Source: Robiginitomaculum sp.
GTDB taxonomy: Bacteria > Pseudomonadota > Alphaproteobacteria > Caulobacterales > Maricaulaceae
DNA length: 5,766 nucleotides
Reading direction: 5' to 3'
Assembly: GCA_002733735.2 (NCBI GenBank)
Contig: NVWT02000019.1
Location: 2,353-8,118, forward strand
Position 1 is the stretch's first letter, and the number at the start of each line of letters is the position of its first letter. Made by a program: the position numbers and the translations under genes. The notes under the pieces were generated by a model that made no database searches, was not told where the DNA came from, and worked only from the letters and a program-made list of their open reading frames with translations. Of this stretch, positions 1-4,936 are shown piece by piece.

Positions 1-304
1 GCGGGGTAGCTGCCAGATTGATCGGGGTTACAGTTTCGGTTCCGCCAAGCATTTCCACAAGGTGATCATGGACTATTTTGACCATTTGCTGACCGGGCGT
101 TACCGAACGCAACACCTTGTCGCCAACGGCCTCGATCTCGACCGCGCTAATGAAGTCTTTAACCACAGACAGTGCCACGTCGGCTTCGAGCAGAGCAATG
201 CGAATTTCACGTAAAGCTGCTTTTACGTCTTTTTCTGATAGCGAACCACGGCCTGTTAAACGCTCAAATACGCCGCCAAGTTGTTCGGTTAAATTATCAA
301 ACAT
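1..304 (-). CDS. ffh: Signal recognition particle protein Ffh, 5' part (runs off the window)
   Basis: Ffh is the GTPase of the bacterial signal recognition particle. With 4.5S RNA it binds signal sequences of nascent membrane proteins and delivers ribosomes to FtsY. The 101 visible residues are the N-terminal four-helix (N) domain: the start MFDNLTEQLGG, then GRGSLSEKDVKAALREIR, ALLEADVAL (the conserved ALLEADV motif) and SVTPGQQMVKIVHDHLVEMLG. Translation leaves the window at NLAATP, just before the G1 P-loop, so the G and M domains lie outside. The start at 304 gives the usual Ffh N-terminus. No good Shine-Dalgarno is visible. The variant EIRIALLEADVAL...VTPGQQ is typical of alphaproteobacteria as I remember them. 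Identification is very secure; only completeness is unknown. Confidence 0.96.
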   Translation of the reverse strand, partial: MFDNLTEQLGGVFERLTGRGSLSEKDVKAALREIRIALLEADVALSVVKDFISAVEIEAVGDKVLRSVTPGQQMVKIVHDHLVEMLGGTETVTPINLAATP

Positions 305-318
305 CGCTCACTCACATT

Positions 319-346
319 AGTATAGTTTATCTTCTTGATCCATCAA
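319..346 (-). promoter_or_regulatory. Putative ffh promoter, -35 within a repeat arm
   Basis: Reading the minus strand, TTGATG (346-341) and TATACT (324-319) are separated by 16 bp and resemble a housekeeping sigma-70 promoter. The predicted start lies near 312, leaving only about 8 nt before the ffh ATG, so the leader would be very short. The -35 box lies inside the outer arm (340-347) of the RIME-like palindrome next to it. Prediction by eye only. Confidence 0.4.
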
Positions 347-400
347 CTTAACCAAAAACCGGTTCCCACTTTTTGGGTTGCCCACTTTTTGGGTTGATGG
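340..400. repeat. RIME-like palindromic element with internal 16-bp tandem duplication
   Basis: Perfect 8-bp outer arms CCATCAAC (340-347) and GTTGATGG (393-400) enclose an imperfect palindrome around AACCAAAAACCGGTTCCCAC and TTTTTGGGTT. The unit CCCACTTTTTGGGTTG occurs twice in perfect tandem (365-380 and 381-396). Removing one copy leaves a compact imperfect palindrome of about 45 bp. The core AAAACCGGTTCCCACTTTT type sequence matches the hairpin of RIME-family intergenic repeats of alphaproteobacteria, and a related core occurs in the longer element at 2079-2184. The family assignment is from memory; the palindrome and the duplication are directly visible. Confidence 0.7.
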
Positions 401-427
401 AGTATCGTATAGTTCATAGCAAAACGA

Positions 428-457
428 CCCCACTGAGCAAATCTTTGCTGGGTGGGG
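428..457 (-). terminator. Hairpin, possible terminator of the SPFH operon
   Basis: CCCCAC (428-433) pairs with GTGGGG (452-457), and inside it AGCAAA (436-441) pairs with TTTGCT (444-449), giving a long stem interrupted by a 2-nt internal mismatch. On the minus strand it is followed by TCGTTTTGC, a short U-rich stretch. It lies about 130 nt after the stop of the last operon gene and before ffh. The U tract is weak, so it may be only a structured 3' end. No coding sequence is convincing in 401-584. Confidence 0.35.
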
Positions 458-584
458 GTTCCGCCTGTCTCCCCTTAAAATCATGCGACCCTAAGATGTA
501 CAGCCAGAAGCATCGTCTGACGCTATGGAAAGTTGGTGTCTATTACTGTAGGTGAGGCTCTGATGTCAATGGTCTGATTTGAAT

Positions 585-770
585 TTACGAAGGCCGCTTA
601 AGGTAAAAATCTAAACCAGAGCCGCCTGGGCTTGTCATAACTTCTACCATTTCCCAACCTTCCATACCTAGTCTATTTAGGGTGTCTTCAATATTTGAAT
701 TTCTTGTTTCTCGATTGGTGAACATCTCATATTTGATATGCTCAACTTTATAACTCCATCTATTACGCAT
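585..770 (-). CDS. DUF4177-like small protein
   Basis: This 61-residue protein has the short pattern of the DUF4177 family: an N-terminal W-x-YKVEHIKYE strand, then LNRLGMEGWEMVEVM (the hallmark LNxLGxEGWEhV motif, about residues 31-45), and a final strand ending in FYLKRP. Such proteins are tiny single-domain folds of unknown function, with no signal peptide or membrane segment here. The start at 770 directly abuts the stop codon of the RHH gene (TAAATG), preceded by a good AGGAG Shine-Dalgarno inside that gene's 3' end. It is therefore the third gene of the SPFH operon and probably translationally coupled. Family membership rests on motif recall; the role is unknown. Confidence 0.75.
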   Translation of the reverse strand: MRNRWSYKVEHIKYEMFTNRETRNSNIEDTLNRLGMEGWEMVEVMTSPGGSGLDFYLKRPS

Positions 771-971
771 TTATTTCTCCTGTTGTTCGGTGTTTATCTG
801 TTTTGGTGGATGTTCTTTAAGTCGACCAGCCCTACGCAATGCATTGCGCAATACGTATTCAATTTGGCCGTTGATCGAGCGCAATTCATCATCAGACCAG
901 CGTTGCATTGCCGTTAAAATGTCTGGGTTAATTCGTAGCGGGTACGATTTTCTTGGTTTGCGCTCGGTCAT
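771..971 (-). CDS. Arc-type ribbon-helix-helix DNA-binding protein
   Basis: A 66-residue basic protein beginning MTERKPRKSYPLRI. Residues 8-14 (KSYPLRI) fit the DNA-contacting beta strand of an Arc/MetJ ribbon-helix-helix dimer, PDILTAMQRWSDDE fits helix A, and SINGQIEYVLRNALRRAG fits helix B. The charged tail (KEHPPKQINTEQQEK) looks disordered. An upstream in-frame ATG at 1028 would overlap the SPFH gene by about 50 nt. The ATG at 971 is preferred because it starts the conserved fold and follows the SPFH stop codon by 5 nt. Its own Shine-Dalgarno is poor, which suggests translation coupled to the SPFH gene. RHH proteins are usually repressors that bind short palindromes cooperatively. Two such palindromes sit in the operon promoter (1874-1895), so autoregulation is the natural inference. 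An antitoxin role is possible, but no toxin is adjacent. Confidence 0.85.
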   Translation of the reverse strand: MTERKPRKSYPLRINPDILTAMQRWSDDELRSINGQIEYVLRNALRRAGRLKEHPPKQINTEQQEK

Positions 972-976
972 AACGA

Positions 977-1846
977 TTAGTAGATCGAGCCAGTATTGAC
1001 CACTGGTTGGGTTGCACGATCTGAACACAGCACCACCAGCAAATTGCTAATCATGGCGGCTTTTCTTTCATTATCCAGCTCAACCATGCCCTTTTCACTT
1101 AATGTGTCCAGCGCATGTTCGACCATGCCAACTGCGCCTTCGACAATGCGCTGCCTAGCTGCAATGATTGCGCCGGCTTGTTGACGTTGTAACATGGCTT
1201 GAGCAATTTCCGGCGAATATGCCAAATGCGAAACCCGTGATTCAATGACATTAATTCCGGCCTTGGTCAGACGGGCTTGAATTTCCGAGCGCATTTTTTC
1301 CGATATTTCCAGCGGGTGTGAGCGCAATGAAACATCGCCTTCTTTTTGTGGGTCATACGGATAGATGCTGGCCATTGAGCGAATAGCAGCTTCTGACTGT
1401 ATTTGCACAAAGCTTTCATAAGCATCGACATTAAATACTGCTTCGGCGCTATCATTAACTTCCCAAACTACAATCGCTGCAATTTCAATTGGCGAGCCGT
1501 TTTGGTCATTTACCTTTAGCCGTCCGCTTTCAAAATTGCGCACCCGCAGCGAGATTTTTTTCTTGGTAAAAAACGGATTGTTGAACCGTAAACCTTGATT
1601 GCGATCAGTACCAATATAACGACCAAACAAGCTTAATACGGCGGACTGGTTCGGCTCGACTTTATAAAGGCCGACTAATAGAAAAATAAATATAACCGGA
1701 ACTGTAAATAATAGCATCAAAGCTGGAACCTTCATGCCGATATTTATCAAGGTTACAAATCCAGCGACACCGATCCCGCCAGCAATTAGTATTAAAAATA
1801 ACACCGGTATGCCCGGCAGGGAGGAAACTGTTTTTTCTTGCATCAT
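977..1846 (-). CDS. SPFH/Band 7 domain membrane protein (stomatin/prohibitin-like)
   Basis: SPFH proteins assemble into membrane-anchored oligomers linked to membrane microdomains and to control of membrane proteases. This 289-residue protein has two hydrophobic segments, about residues 12-35 (PGIPVLFLILIAGGIGVAGF) and 41-60 (PALMLLFTVPVIFIFLLVGL). The SPFH domain follows: YKVEPNQSAVLSLFGRYIGT, then GLRFNNPFF, SLRVRNFES, NGSPIEIAAIVVWEV (core strand) and a helical stretch ending RLTKAGINVIESRVSHLAYSPEIAQAMLQRQQA, typical of the family. The C-terminal region (VEGAVGMVEHALDTL...) is helical. The start at 1846 has an AGGAGA Shine-Dalgarno (1853-1858) with 6-nt spacing; an adjacent ATG (1843) is equivalent. 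The longer reading from 1873 would begin upstream of the predicted transcription start. It is the first gene of a three-gene operon. No protease gene is beside it in this window. The exact role is unknown. Confidence 0.9.
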   Translation of the reverse strand: MMQEKTVSSLPGIPVLFLILIAGGIGVAGFVTLINIGMKVPALMLLFTVPVIFIFLLVGLYKVEPNQSAVLSLFGRYIGTDRNQGLRFNNPFFTKKKISLRVRNFESGRLKVNDQNGSPIEIAAIVVWEVNDSAEAVFNVDAYESFVQIQSEAAIRSMASIYPYDPQKEGDVSLRSHPLEISEKMRSEIQARLTKAGINVIESRVSHLAYSPEIAQAMLQRQQAGAIIAARQRIVEGAVGMVEHALDTLSEKGMVELDNERKAAMISNLLVVLCSDRATQPVVNTGSIY

Positions 1847-1852
1847 TATTAT

Positions 1853-1858
1853 TCTCCT
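1853..1858 (-). promoter_or_regulatory. Shine-Dalgarno deciding the SPFH start
   Basis: AGGAGA on the minus strand lies 6 nt before the ATG at 1846. It argues against the longer in-frame start at 1873. Confidence 0.8.
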
Positions 1859-1873
1859 TTTTGCAATTATCAT

Positions 1874-1895
1874 AGTGATATCACAATGATATCAT
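1874..1895. promoter_or_regulatory. Tandem palindromic operator of the SPFH operon
   Basis: Two perfect 10-bp palindromes, GTGATATCAC (1875-1884) and ATGATATCAT (1886-1895), share the core TGATATCA and lie 11 bp apart centre to centre, about one helical turn. Seen as direct repeats they are 11-bp units, agTGATATCAc and aaTGATATCAt. They fill the -10 box and the promoter spacer, so a bound protein would block RNA polymerase. Short tandem palindromes one turn apart are the classic target of cooperatively binding RHH dimers, which makes the operon's own RHH protein the leading candidate. The palindromes are seen directly; the binder is inferred. Confidence 0.75.
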
Positions 1896-1903
1896 ATTGT
1901 CAA
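1875..1903 (-). promoter_or_regulatory. SPFH operon promoter
   Basis: On the minus strand there is a consensus -35 TTGACA (1903-1898), a 17-bp spacer, and a -10 TATCAC (1880-1875) with an upstream TGA giving an extended -10. The predicted start near 1868 leaves a leader of about 22 nt containing the Shine-Dalgarno. The operator pair overlaps the -10 and the spacer. Confidence 0.7.
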
Positions 1904-1922
1904 ATACAGTTGATTTGTTAAC

Positions 1923-2062
1923 TTGACTCCATGTTCAACAAAGACAAATATGCGCGCAGATAATACGAGCGATCGTTTTATTCGGCGTTTTCGGGGAGGA
2001 AACGTCCCTCATCGACCGACCTTGAACAAGAGCCAGCGCATATGTCGCTGGCTCTTTTTTTT
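1923..2062 (+). ncRNA. Candidate small RNA ending in a strong terminator
   Basis: Between two divergent genes there is a strong plus-strand terminator (2028-2062) with no gene in front of it. Upstream lies a further hairpin, CGTTTTC-GGGGA-GGAAACG (1986-2004), whose loop and 3' arm expose the purine-rich GGGGAGG. A possible -35, TTGACT (1923-1928), has only poor -10 candidates downstream, so the 5' end is not defined and the span given is an outer bound. The open reading frame through this stretch has no Shine-Dalgarno and no family likeness. Alternatives are an attenuator in the recQ leader, or a DNA-level palindrome with no transcript of its own. Confidence 0.3.
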
Positions 2063-2075
2063 AAATCAAGGTCGG
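2016..2075. repeat. Nested perfect inverted repeat around the terminator
   Basis: CCGACCTTGA (2016-2025) and TCAAGGTCGG (2066-2075) are a perfect 10-bp inverted repeat enclosing the terminator hairpin. In RNA the outer stem could form only if transcription reads past the T-run, so the arms might report or compete with termination; alternatively this is a DNA cruciform or small palindromic element. It ends 3 bp before the RIME-like element. Confidence 0.7.
2028..2062 (+). terminator. Rho-independent terminator
   Basis: AAGAGCCAGCG (2028-2038) pairs perfectly with CGCTGGCTCTT (2046-2056) across a 7-nt loop, followed by T residues through 2062 (eight Ts from 2055). This is a textbook intrinsic terminator for plus-strand transcription. 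In the minus direction the downstream tract (CTTGTT) is much poorer. It stands about 160 bp before recQ. Confidence 0.85.
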
Positions 2076-2078
2076 AGA

Positions 2079-2184
2079 CTAGAGCATTTTCAGCAAAAGT
2101 GGTTACGGTTTTGCGGCAAGAAAATGCGACAAAACAAAGAGGTAGAGTTATTTTTCGGTTCAAACTGAACCGAAAATGCTCTAG
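2079..2184. repeat. RIME-like intergenic mosaic element
   Basis: The 106-bp element is bounded by perfect 13-bp inverted ends, CTAGAGCATTTTC (2079-2091) and GAAAATGCTCTAG (2172-2184). Inside are a hairpin with arms GCAAAA (2093-2098) and TTTTGC (2109-2114), a linker with AAAATGCGACAAAACAAAGA, and a perfect 11-bp stem TTTTCGGTTCA/TGAACCGAAAA (2152-2176) with a 3-nt loop. This order and wording match the RIME family of alphaproteobacteria (about 108 bp with two large palindromes, as I recall). It is non-coding and probably non-autonomous. It sits just upstream of recQ, where its RNA hairpins could influence the leader. Confidence 0.85.
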
Positions 2185-2222
2185 AGCTTCCCTACTTGTT
2201 ATTTTATTCTTAAGTTACGAGT

Positions 2223-3479
2223 ATGAGTTTAGCACAACGGATATTAGCCGAAACATTTGGCTATGATAAATTTCGCCTGAACCAACTTGAGGTAATAGAA
2301 ACGCTTCTGGCCGGTGAACATGCGTTGGTGATTATGCCGACTGCTGGCGGTAAATCATTGTGTTATCAGATACCGGCAATACTTTTAGACGGTGTTGGCA
2401 TTGTAATATCGCCGCTTATTTCTTTGATGCAGGATCAGGTAAGTGCCTTGCAAAAATTAGGTGTTAGTGCGGCTTTCCTAAATTCCACCCAATTATATTT
2501 CGAGCAAAAAGAAGTTATAGATCAATTACTGGCTGGCAAATTGGACTTGCTGTATATTTCGCCGGAGCGGTTGGCACTGCCAGAAACTCTCAAACTGTTG
2601 AATCAAACAAAGCTGGCATTATTTGCCATTGACGAAGCGCATTGCATTTCTGAATGGGGACATGACTTTAGAAAAGAGTACCGGCAATTATTCGTATTAT
2701 CCGGGCGTTACCCGCAAACCCCAAGAATAGCGGTAAGCGCCACCGCCGATCAGCGTACCCGCAAGGAAATAGCAGAGCAGTTACAATTAACTGAAGCTCC
2801 ACAATTCATCAGCAGTTTTGATCGGCCAAATATTTCTTATACCATCAGCAAAAGCGGCGAAAAGCTGGATCAGCTATGGCAGTATTTAGCTAGCAACCAC
2901 CCGACCAGCAGCGGTATAATTTATTGCCAAAGCCGCAAACAGGTCGAGGAAACCGTTAATTGGCTGACCTTAAAAGGTCGATTATCTTTGCCATATCATG
3001 CCGGACTTGATGCCAGCTACCGCCAACAAAACCAGAAATGGTTTATGCGCGAAGATAATCTGATAATGGTGGCAACTATTGCTTTTGGATTAGGGGTTGA
3101 TAAGCCAGACGTTCGCTTTGTGGCACATTTATATTTGCCAAAATCTATCGAGAATTATTATCAAGAAACCGGTCGAGCTGGCCGTGATGGAAAACCAGCA
3201 GAAGCTTGGTTGCATTATTCACAAAAAGATATTTCCATAATGCAGTTTTGGATAAATGAAAGTGATGTCAGTGCAACACGCCGAGGCTCACAACAACAAA
3301 AATTAAATGATATAATCAAGTTTTGTCGCTCTCGAAAATGCCGCCGGCAGGTACTGCTACGATATTTTGGGGAAACCCTGGCCGATCCTTGTGGAAACTG
3401 CGATAATTGCCAGCGCGTATTGAGCTGGCATAGGATCAAGGGCTTGCTAAAACTGATAAGCGGTAAATTTACTGGCTAA
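2223..3479 (+). CDS. recQ: RecQ-family ATP-dependent DNA helicase, short form without winged helix/HRDC
   Basis: RecQ is a 3'-5' DNA helicase acting in recombination and replication-fork repair. All core motifs are visible: motif 0 (FRLNQLEVI, residues 17-25), Walker A MPTAGGKS (38-45; an alanine where MPTGGGKS is usual), ISPLISLMQDQV (62-73), DEAH (137-140) with the aromatic-rich loop CISEWGHDFRKEY, SAT (172-174), IIYCQSRKQ, the motif V stretch VATIAFGLGVDKPDVRFV (283-300) and YYQETGRAGRDG (312-323). The four zinc ligands C373, C390, C393 and C396 are intact. The protein ends at 418, whereas RecQ is usually about 600: the end of the tail (LKLISGKFTG) aligns by eye to the end of the zinc domain, then TAA falls where a Gln codon is common. 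The winged-helix (RQC) and HRDC domains are missing, and no remnant is recognisable downstream. The Shine-Dalgarno is weak. It is either a naturally short RecQ or a truncated gene that may have lost function. Confidence 0.9.
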   Translation: MSLAQRILAETFGYDKFRLNQLEVIETLLAGEHALVIMPTAGGKSLCYQIPAILLDGVGIVISPLISLMQDQVSALQKLGVSAAFLNSTQLYFEQKEVIDQLLAGKLDLLYISPERLALPETLKLLNQTKLALFAIDEAHCISEWGHDFRKEYRQLFVLSGRYPQTPRIAVSATADQRTRKEIAEQLQLTEAPQFISSFDRPNISYTISKSGEKLDQLWQYLASNHPTSSGIIYCQSRKQVEETVNWLTLKGRLSLPYHAGLDASYRQQNQKWFMREDNLIMVATIAFGLGVDKPDVRFVAHLYLPKSIENYYQETGRAGRDGKPAEAWLHYSQKDISIMQFWINESDVSATRRGSQQQKLNDIIKFCRSRKCRRQVLLRYFGETLADPCGNCDNCQRVLSWHRIKGLLKLISGKFTG

Positions 3480-3523
3480 CTAAACCTGCTGCATACGCCA
3501 CAATGACGACGTGAAGAAGTAGT

Positions 3524-4708
3524 TTATTCTATATCACCAAGCATTTCCTGATACGATTTAATAACATCGTACCAATCATCAAATTTATCCATAATATCTT
3601 CAATGCGTGTGCCTTGTCCATTTATATGGAAATACCTCATTCCATTATCCTCAATAGAGACTTCCCCGCCGAGCGCATCAGCTAATTGCTCTAGATAAAC
3701 CCTCCTCTTATCGACCTCAAACGAACCCCATGAGCCTACCCAAACTTTCCCATTTCTCTCAATATAACCTAGATTGATAGATTGTCCTTCTGGAGTATTC
3801 CATCTGAAAATTAGCGTTTTCCGGAACTCAAAATACACCCCGATGGTTTCTAGTTTCTCCATAAATGTCTTTAGGTTTTTTGGTAGCTCTGGATGTATTT
3901 CTTTCATGTCATCAAAAAACTGCTCGGAAGTTATCGACATACGTGCGCTGGCTGTAGTTTTCGGCTTTATCGACGTTGCGATTACTTCTGTCCTTTGGTC
4001 ATCAACCCGAACAACTCCCCGTTCAATATTATAAGTCTTGGCCAAGGTATTAGGAACAATCAGGTATTCATCTTTTGCTTGTGATCTGCGAAATACCTCA
4101 AGTTCGATCAATGCAAATGTAAAATGAAATCCTGCGTGTGATTGCAAGCCTTCGACAAGGTTTTCAAGTTTGCTATTGGTGCCGTCTGCTGCCACCAGCA
4201 CGACGATCCGTCCGCTTTCGAGGTTGCGGTTTACCTTATCAATAAAATCAGGCTCCTCTAATACTTCCCCACTGCCAAATATATCATAGAGTTTTGTTGG
4301 TCTTCTACCGCCAGCAAAGTCAGCTTTTAACACTGCTTTTTCAAGTGCTTCGTAATCCATATTGAACAGATCCGTTGCATAATCAAGTGCTTGGGCAATT
4401 ACGGCACGGCGCATTTCAGGGTTGCGCCATAACTTAACTTCGACGATAACTATGTTACCATCTGGGGTCATAAAGAGGTTATCAAGTGAACCGCAGGTAA
4501 GCCCTAATTCCATGCATATAGGAACCAATTCTTGAAAACCCGATTCGATCTCATCCATAGGCAAACATGCTGGGTGGCGATAAATTAGTTTTTGCAACCA
4601 GCTTTCATCAAACGGGTTGTCATCACCGCCGATACGGATCTTTTCCAACGGTTCTGATACCGCGCCTTTAATGATTACAGGCGTTCCGCTTGCTTTATTT
4701 TTCACCAT
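3524..4708 (-). CDS. Uncharacterised PD-(D/E)XK nuclease-like protein
   Basis: A 394-residue soluble protein without signal peptide or membrane segment. The N-terminal third carries a PD-(D/E)XK nuclease signature: E36 in ESWLQKLIYRHP, D76 in GSLDNLF, E90-V-K92 in IVIVEVKLWRNPEMRR and Q106 in AQALDYATDL. I recall this arrangement (SWLQxLIxxHP ... LDxLF ... VEVKLWRNPExRR ... QxLDYA) from RecB/NucS-like proteins of unknown role. Next comes a strand-rich part (GRIVVLVAADGT, about 167-177; FHFTFALIELEVF), then a C-terminal region (about 260-394, with LGYIERNGKVWVGSWG) that I do not recognise. The start is uncertain: TTG at 4717 lies too near the predicted transcription start, ATG at 4708 is only 2 nt from a GGGGG tract, and GTG at 4705 has better spacing. 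It is convergent with recQ, 44 bp apart, with no clear terminator between. Nucleic-acid cleavage is inferred; the target is unknown. Confidence 0.75.
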   Translation of the reverse strand: MVKNKASGTPVIIKGAVSEPLEKIRIGGDDNPFDESWLQKLIYRHPACLPMDEIESGFQELVPICMELGLTCGSLDNLFMTPDGNIVIVEVKLWRNPEMRRAVIAQALDYATDLFNMDYEALEKAVLKADFAGGRRPTKLYDIFGSGEVLEEPDFIDKVNRNLESGRIVVLVAADGTNSKLENLVEGLQSHAGFHFTFALIELEVFRRSQAKDEYLIVPNTLAKTYNIERGVVRVDDQRTEVIATSIKPKTTASARMSITSEQFFDDMKEIHPELPKNLKTFMEKLETIGVYFEFRKTLIFRWNTPEGQSINLGYIERNGKVWVGSWGSFEVDKRRVYLEQLADALGGEVSIEDNGMRYFHINGQGTRIEDIMDKFDDWYDVIKSYQEMLGDIE

Positions 4709-4729
4709 TACCCCCAAATAGATAACACA

Positions 4730-4757
4730 AGTATATTGGATACAAAGTTAAAGGCAA
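4730..4757 (-). promoter_or_regulatory. Putative promoter of the nuclease-like gene
   Basis: On the minus strand TTGCCT (4757-4752), a 16-bp spacer and TATACT (4735-4730) form a plausible sigma-70 promoter. The start would fall near 4723, giving a leader of about 15 nt to the ATG at 4708. Prediction by eye. Confidence 0.4.
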
Positions 4758-4926
4758 ATACCAAACTGAAAAGGACTAGCTGGGGTCGCGAGTACACTTC
4801 CTGATAGGTTCATCTTTGACGTATAGCTTTCACGGCAAGGTAAAGTGAATGGGAGTTAATATATTAAACTATAGATTTCGGCTCAGTATGATATTATCTT
4901 CGGCACAGTAATTGATAATATAATTT

Positions 4927-4930
4927 GGAG
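4927..4930 (+). promoter_or_regulatory. Ribosome binding site of the aminopeptidase gene
   Basis: GGAG followed by six Ts precedes the ATG at 4937 with suitable spacing and fixes a start that includes the signal peptide. A perfect TATAAT at 4919-4924 is too close to serve this start. TATGAT at 4887-4892 is a better-placed -10, but its -35 (TTAAAC) is poor. Confidence 0.7.
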
Positions 4931-4936
4931 TTTTTT

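Noticed and set aside
373..555. 60-codon plus-strand reading frame
   Set aside because: It starts inside the RIME-like repeat, crosses the hairpin at 428-457, has no Shine-Dalgarno and resembles no protein family.
401..584. Possible 4.5S, 6S or tmRNA gene beside ffh
   Set aside because: No GGAA tetraloop core, no tRNA-like acceptor or T-loop, and no 6S bubble could be assembled; only the hairpin at 428-457 is visible.
771..971. RHH protein with the DUF4177-like protein as a toxin-antitoxin pair
   Set aside because: The DUF4177-like protein shows no toxin fold or catalytic motif, and the first operon gene is a membrane SPFH protein, unlike known type II modules.
771..1028. Longer 85-residue version of the RHH protein
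   Set aside because: The extra 19 residues overlap the SPFH 3' end and do not belong to the RHH fold; the ATG at 971 is a better start.
1993..2008. GGGGAGGAAACGTCCC resembling the GAGGAAAGTCC core of RNase P RNA
   Set aside because: The match has an extra base, the rest of RNase P RNA is absent, and the stretch is far too short.
1923..2168. 81-codon plus-strand reading frame and its overlapping frames
   Set aside because: It runs through the terminator and the RIME-like element; the translated residues look random.
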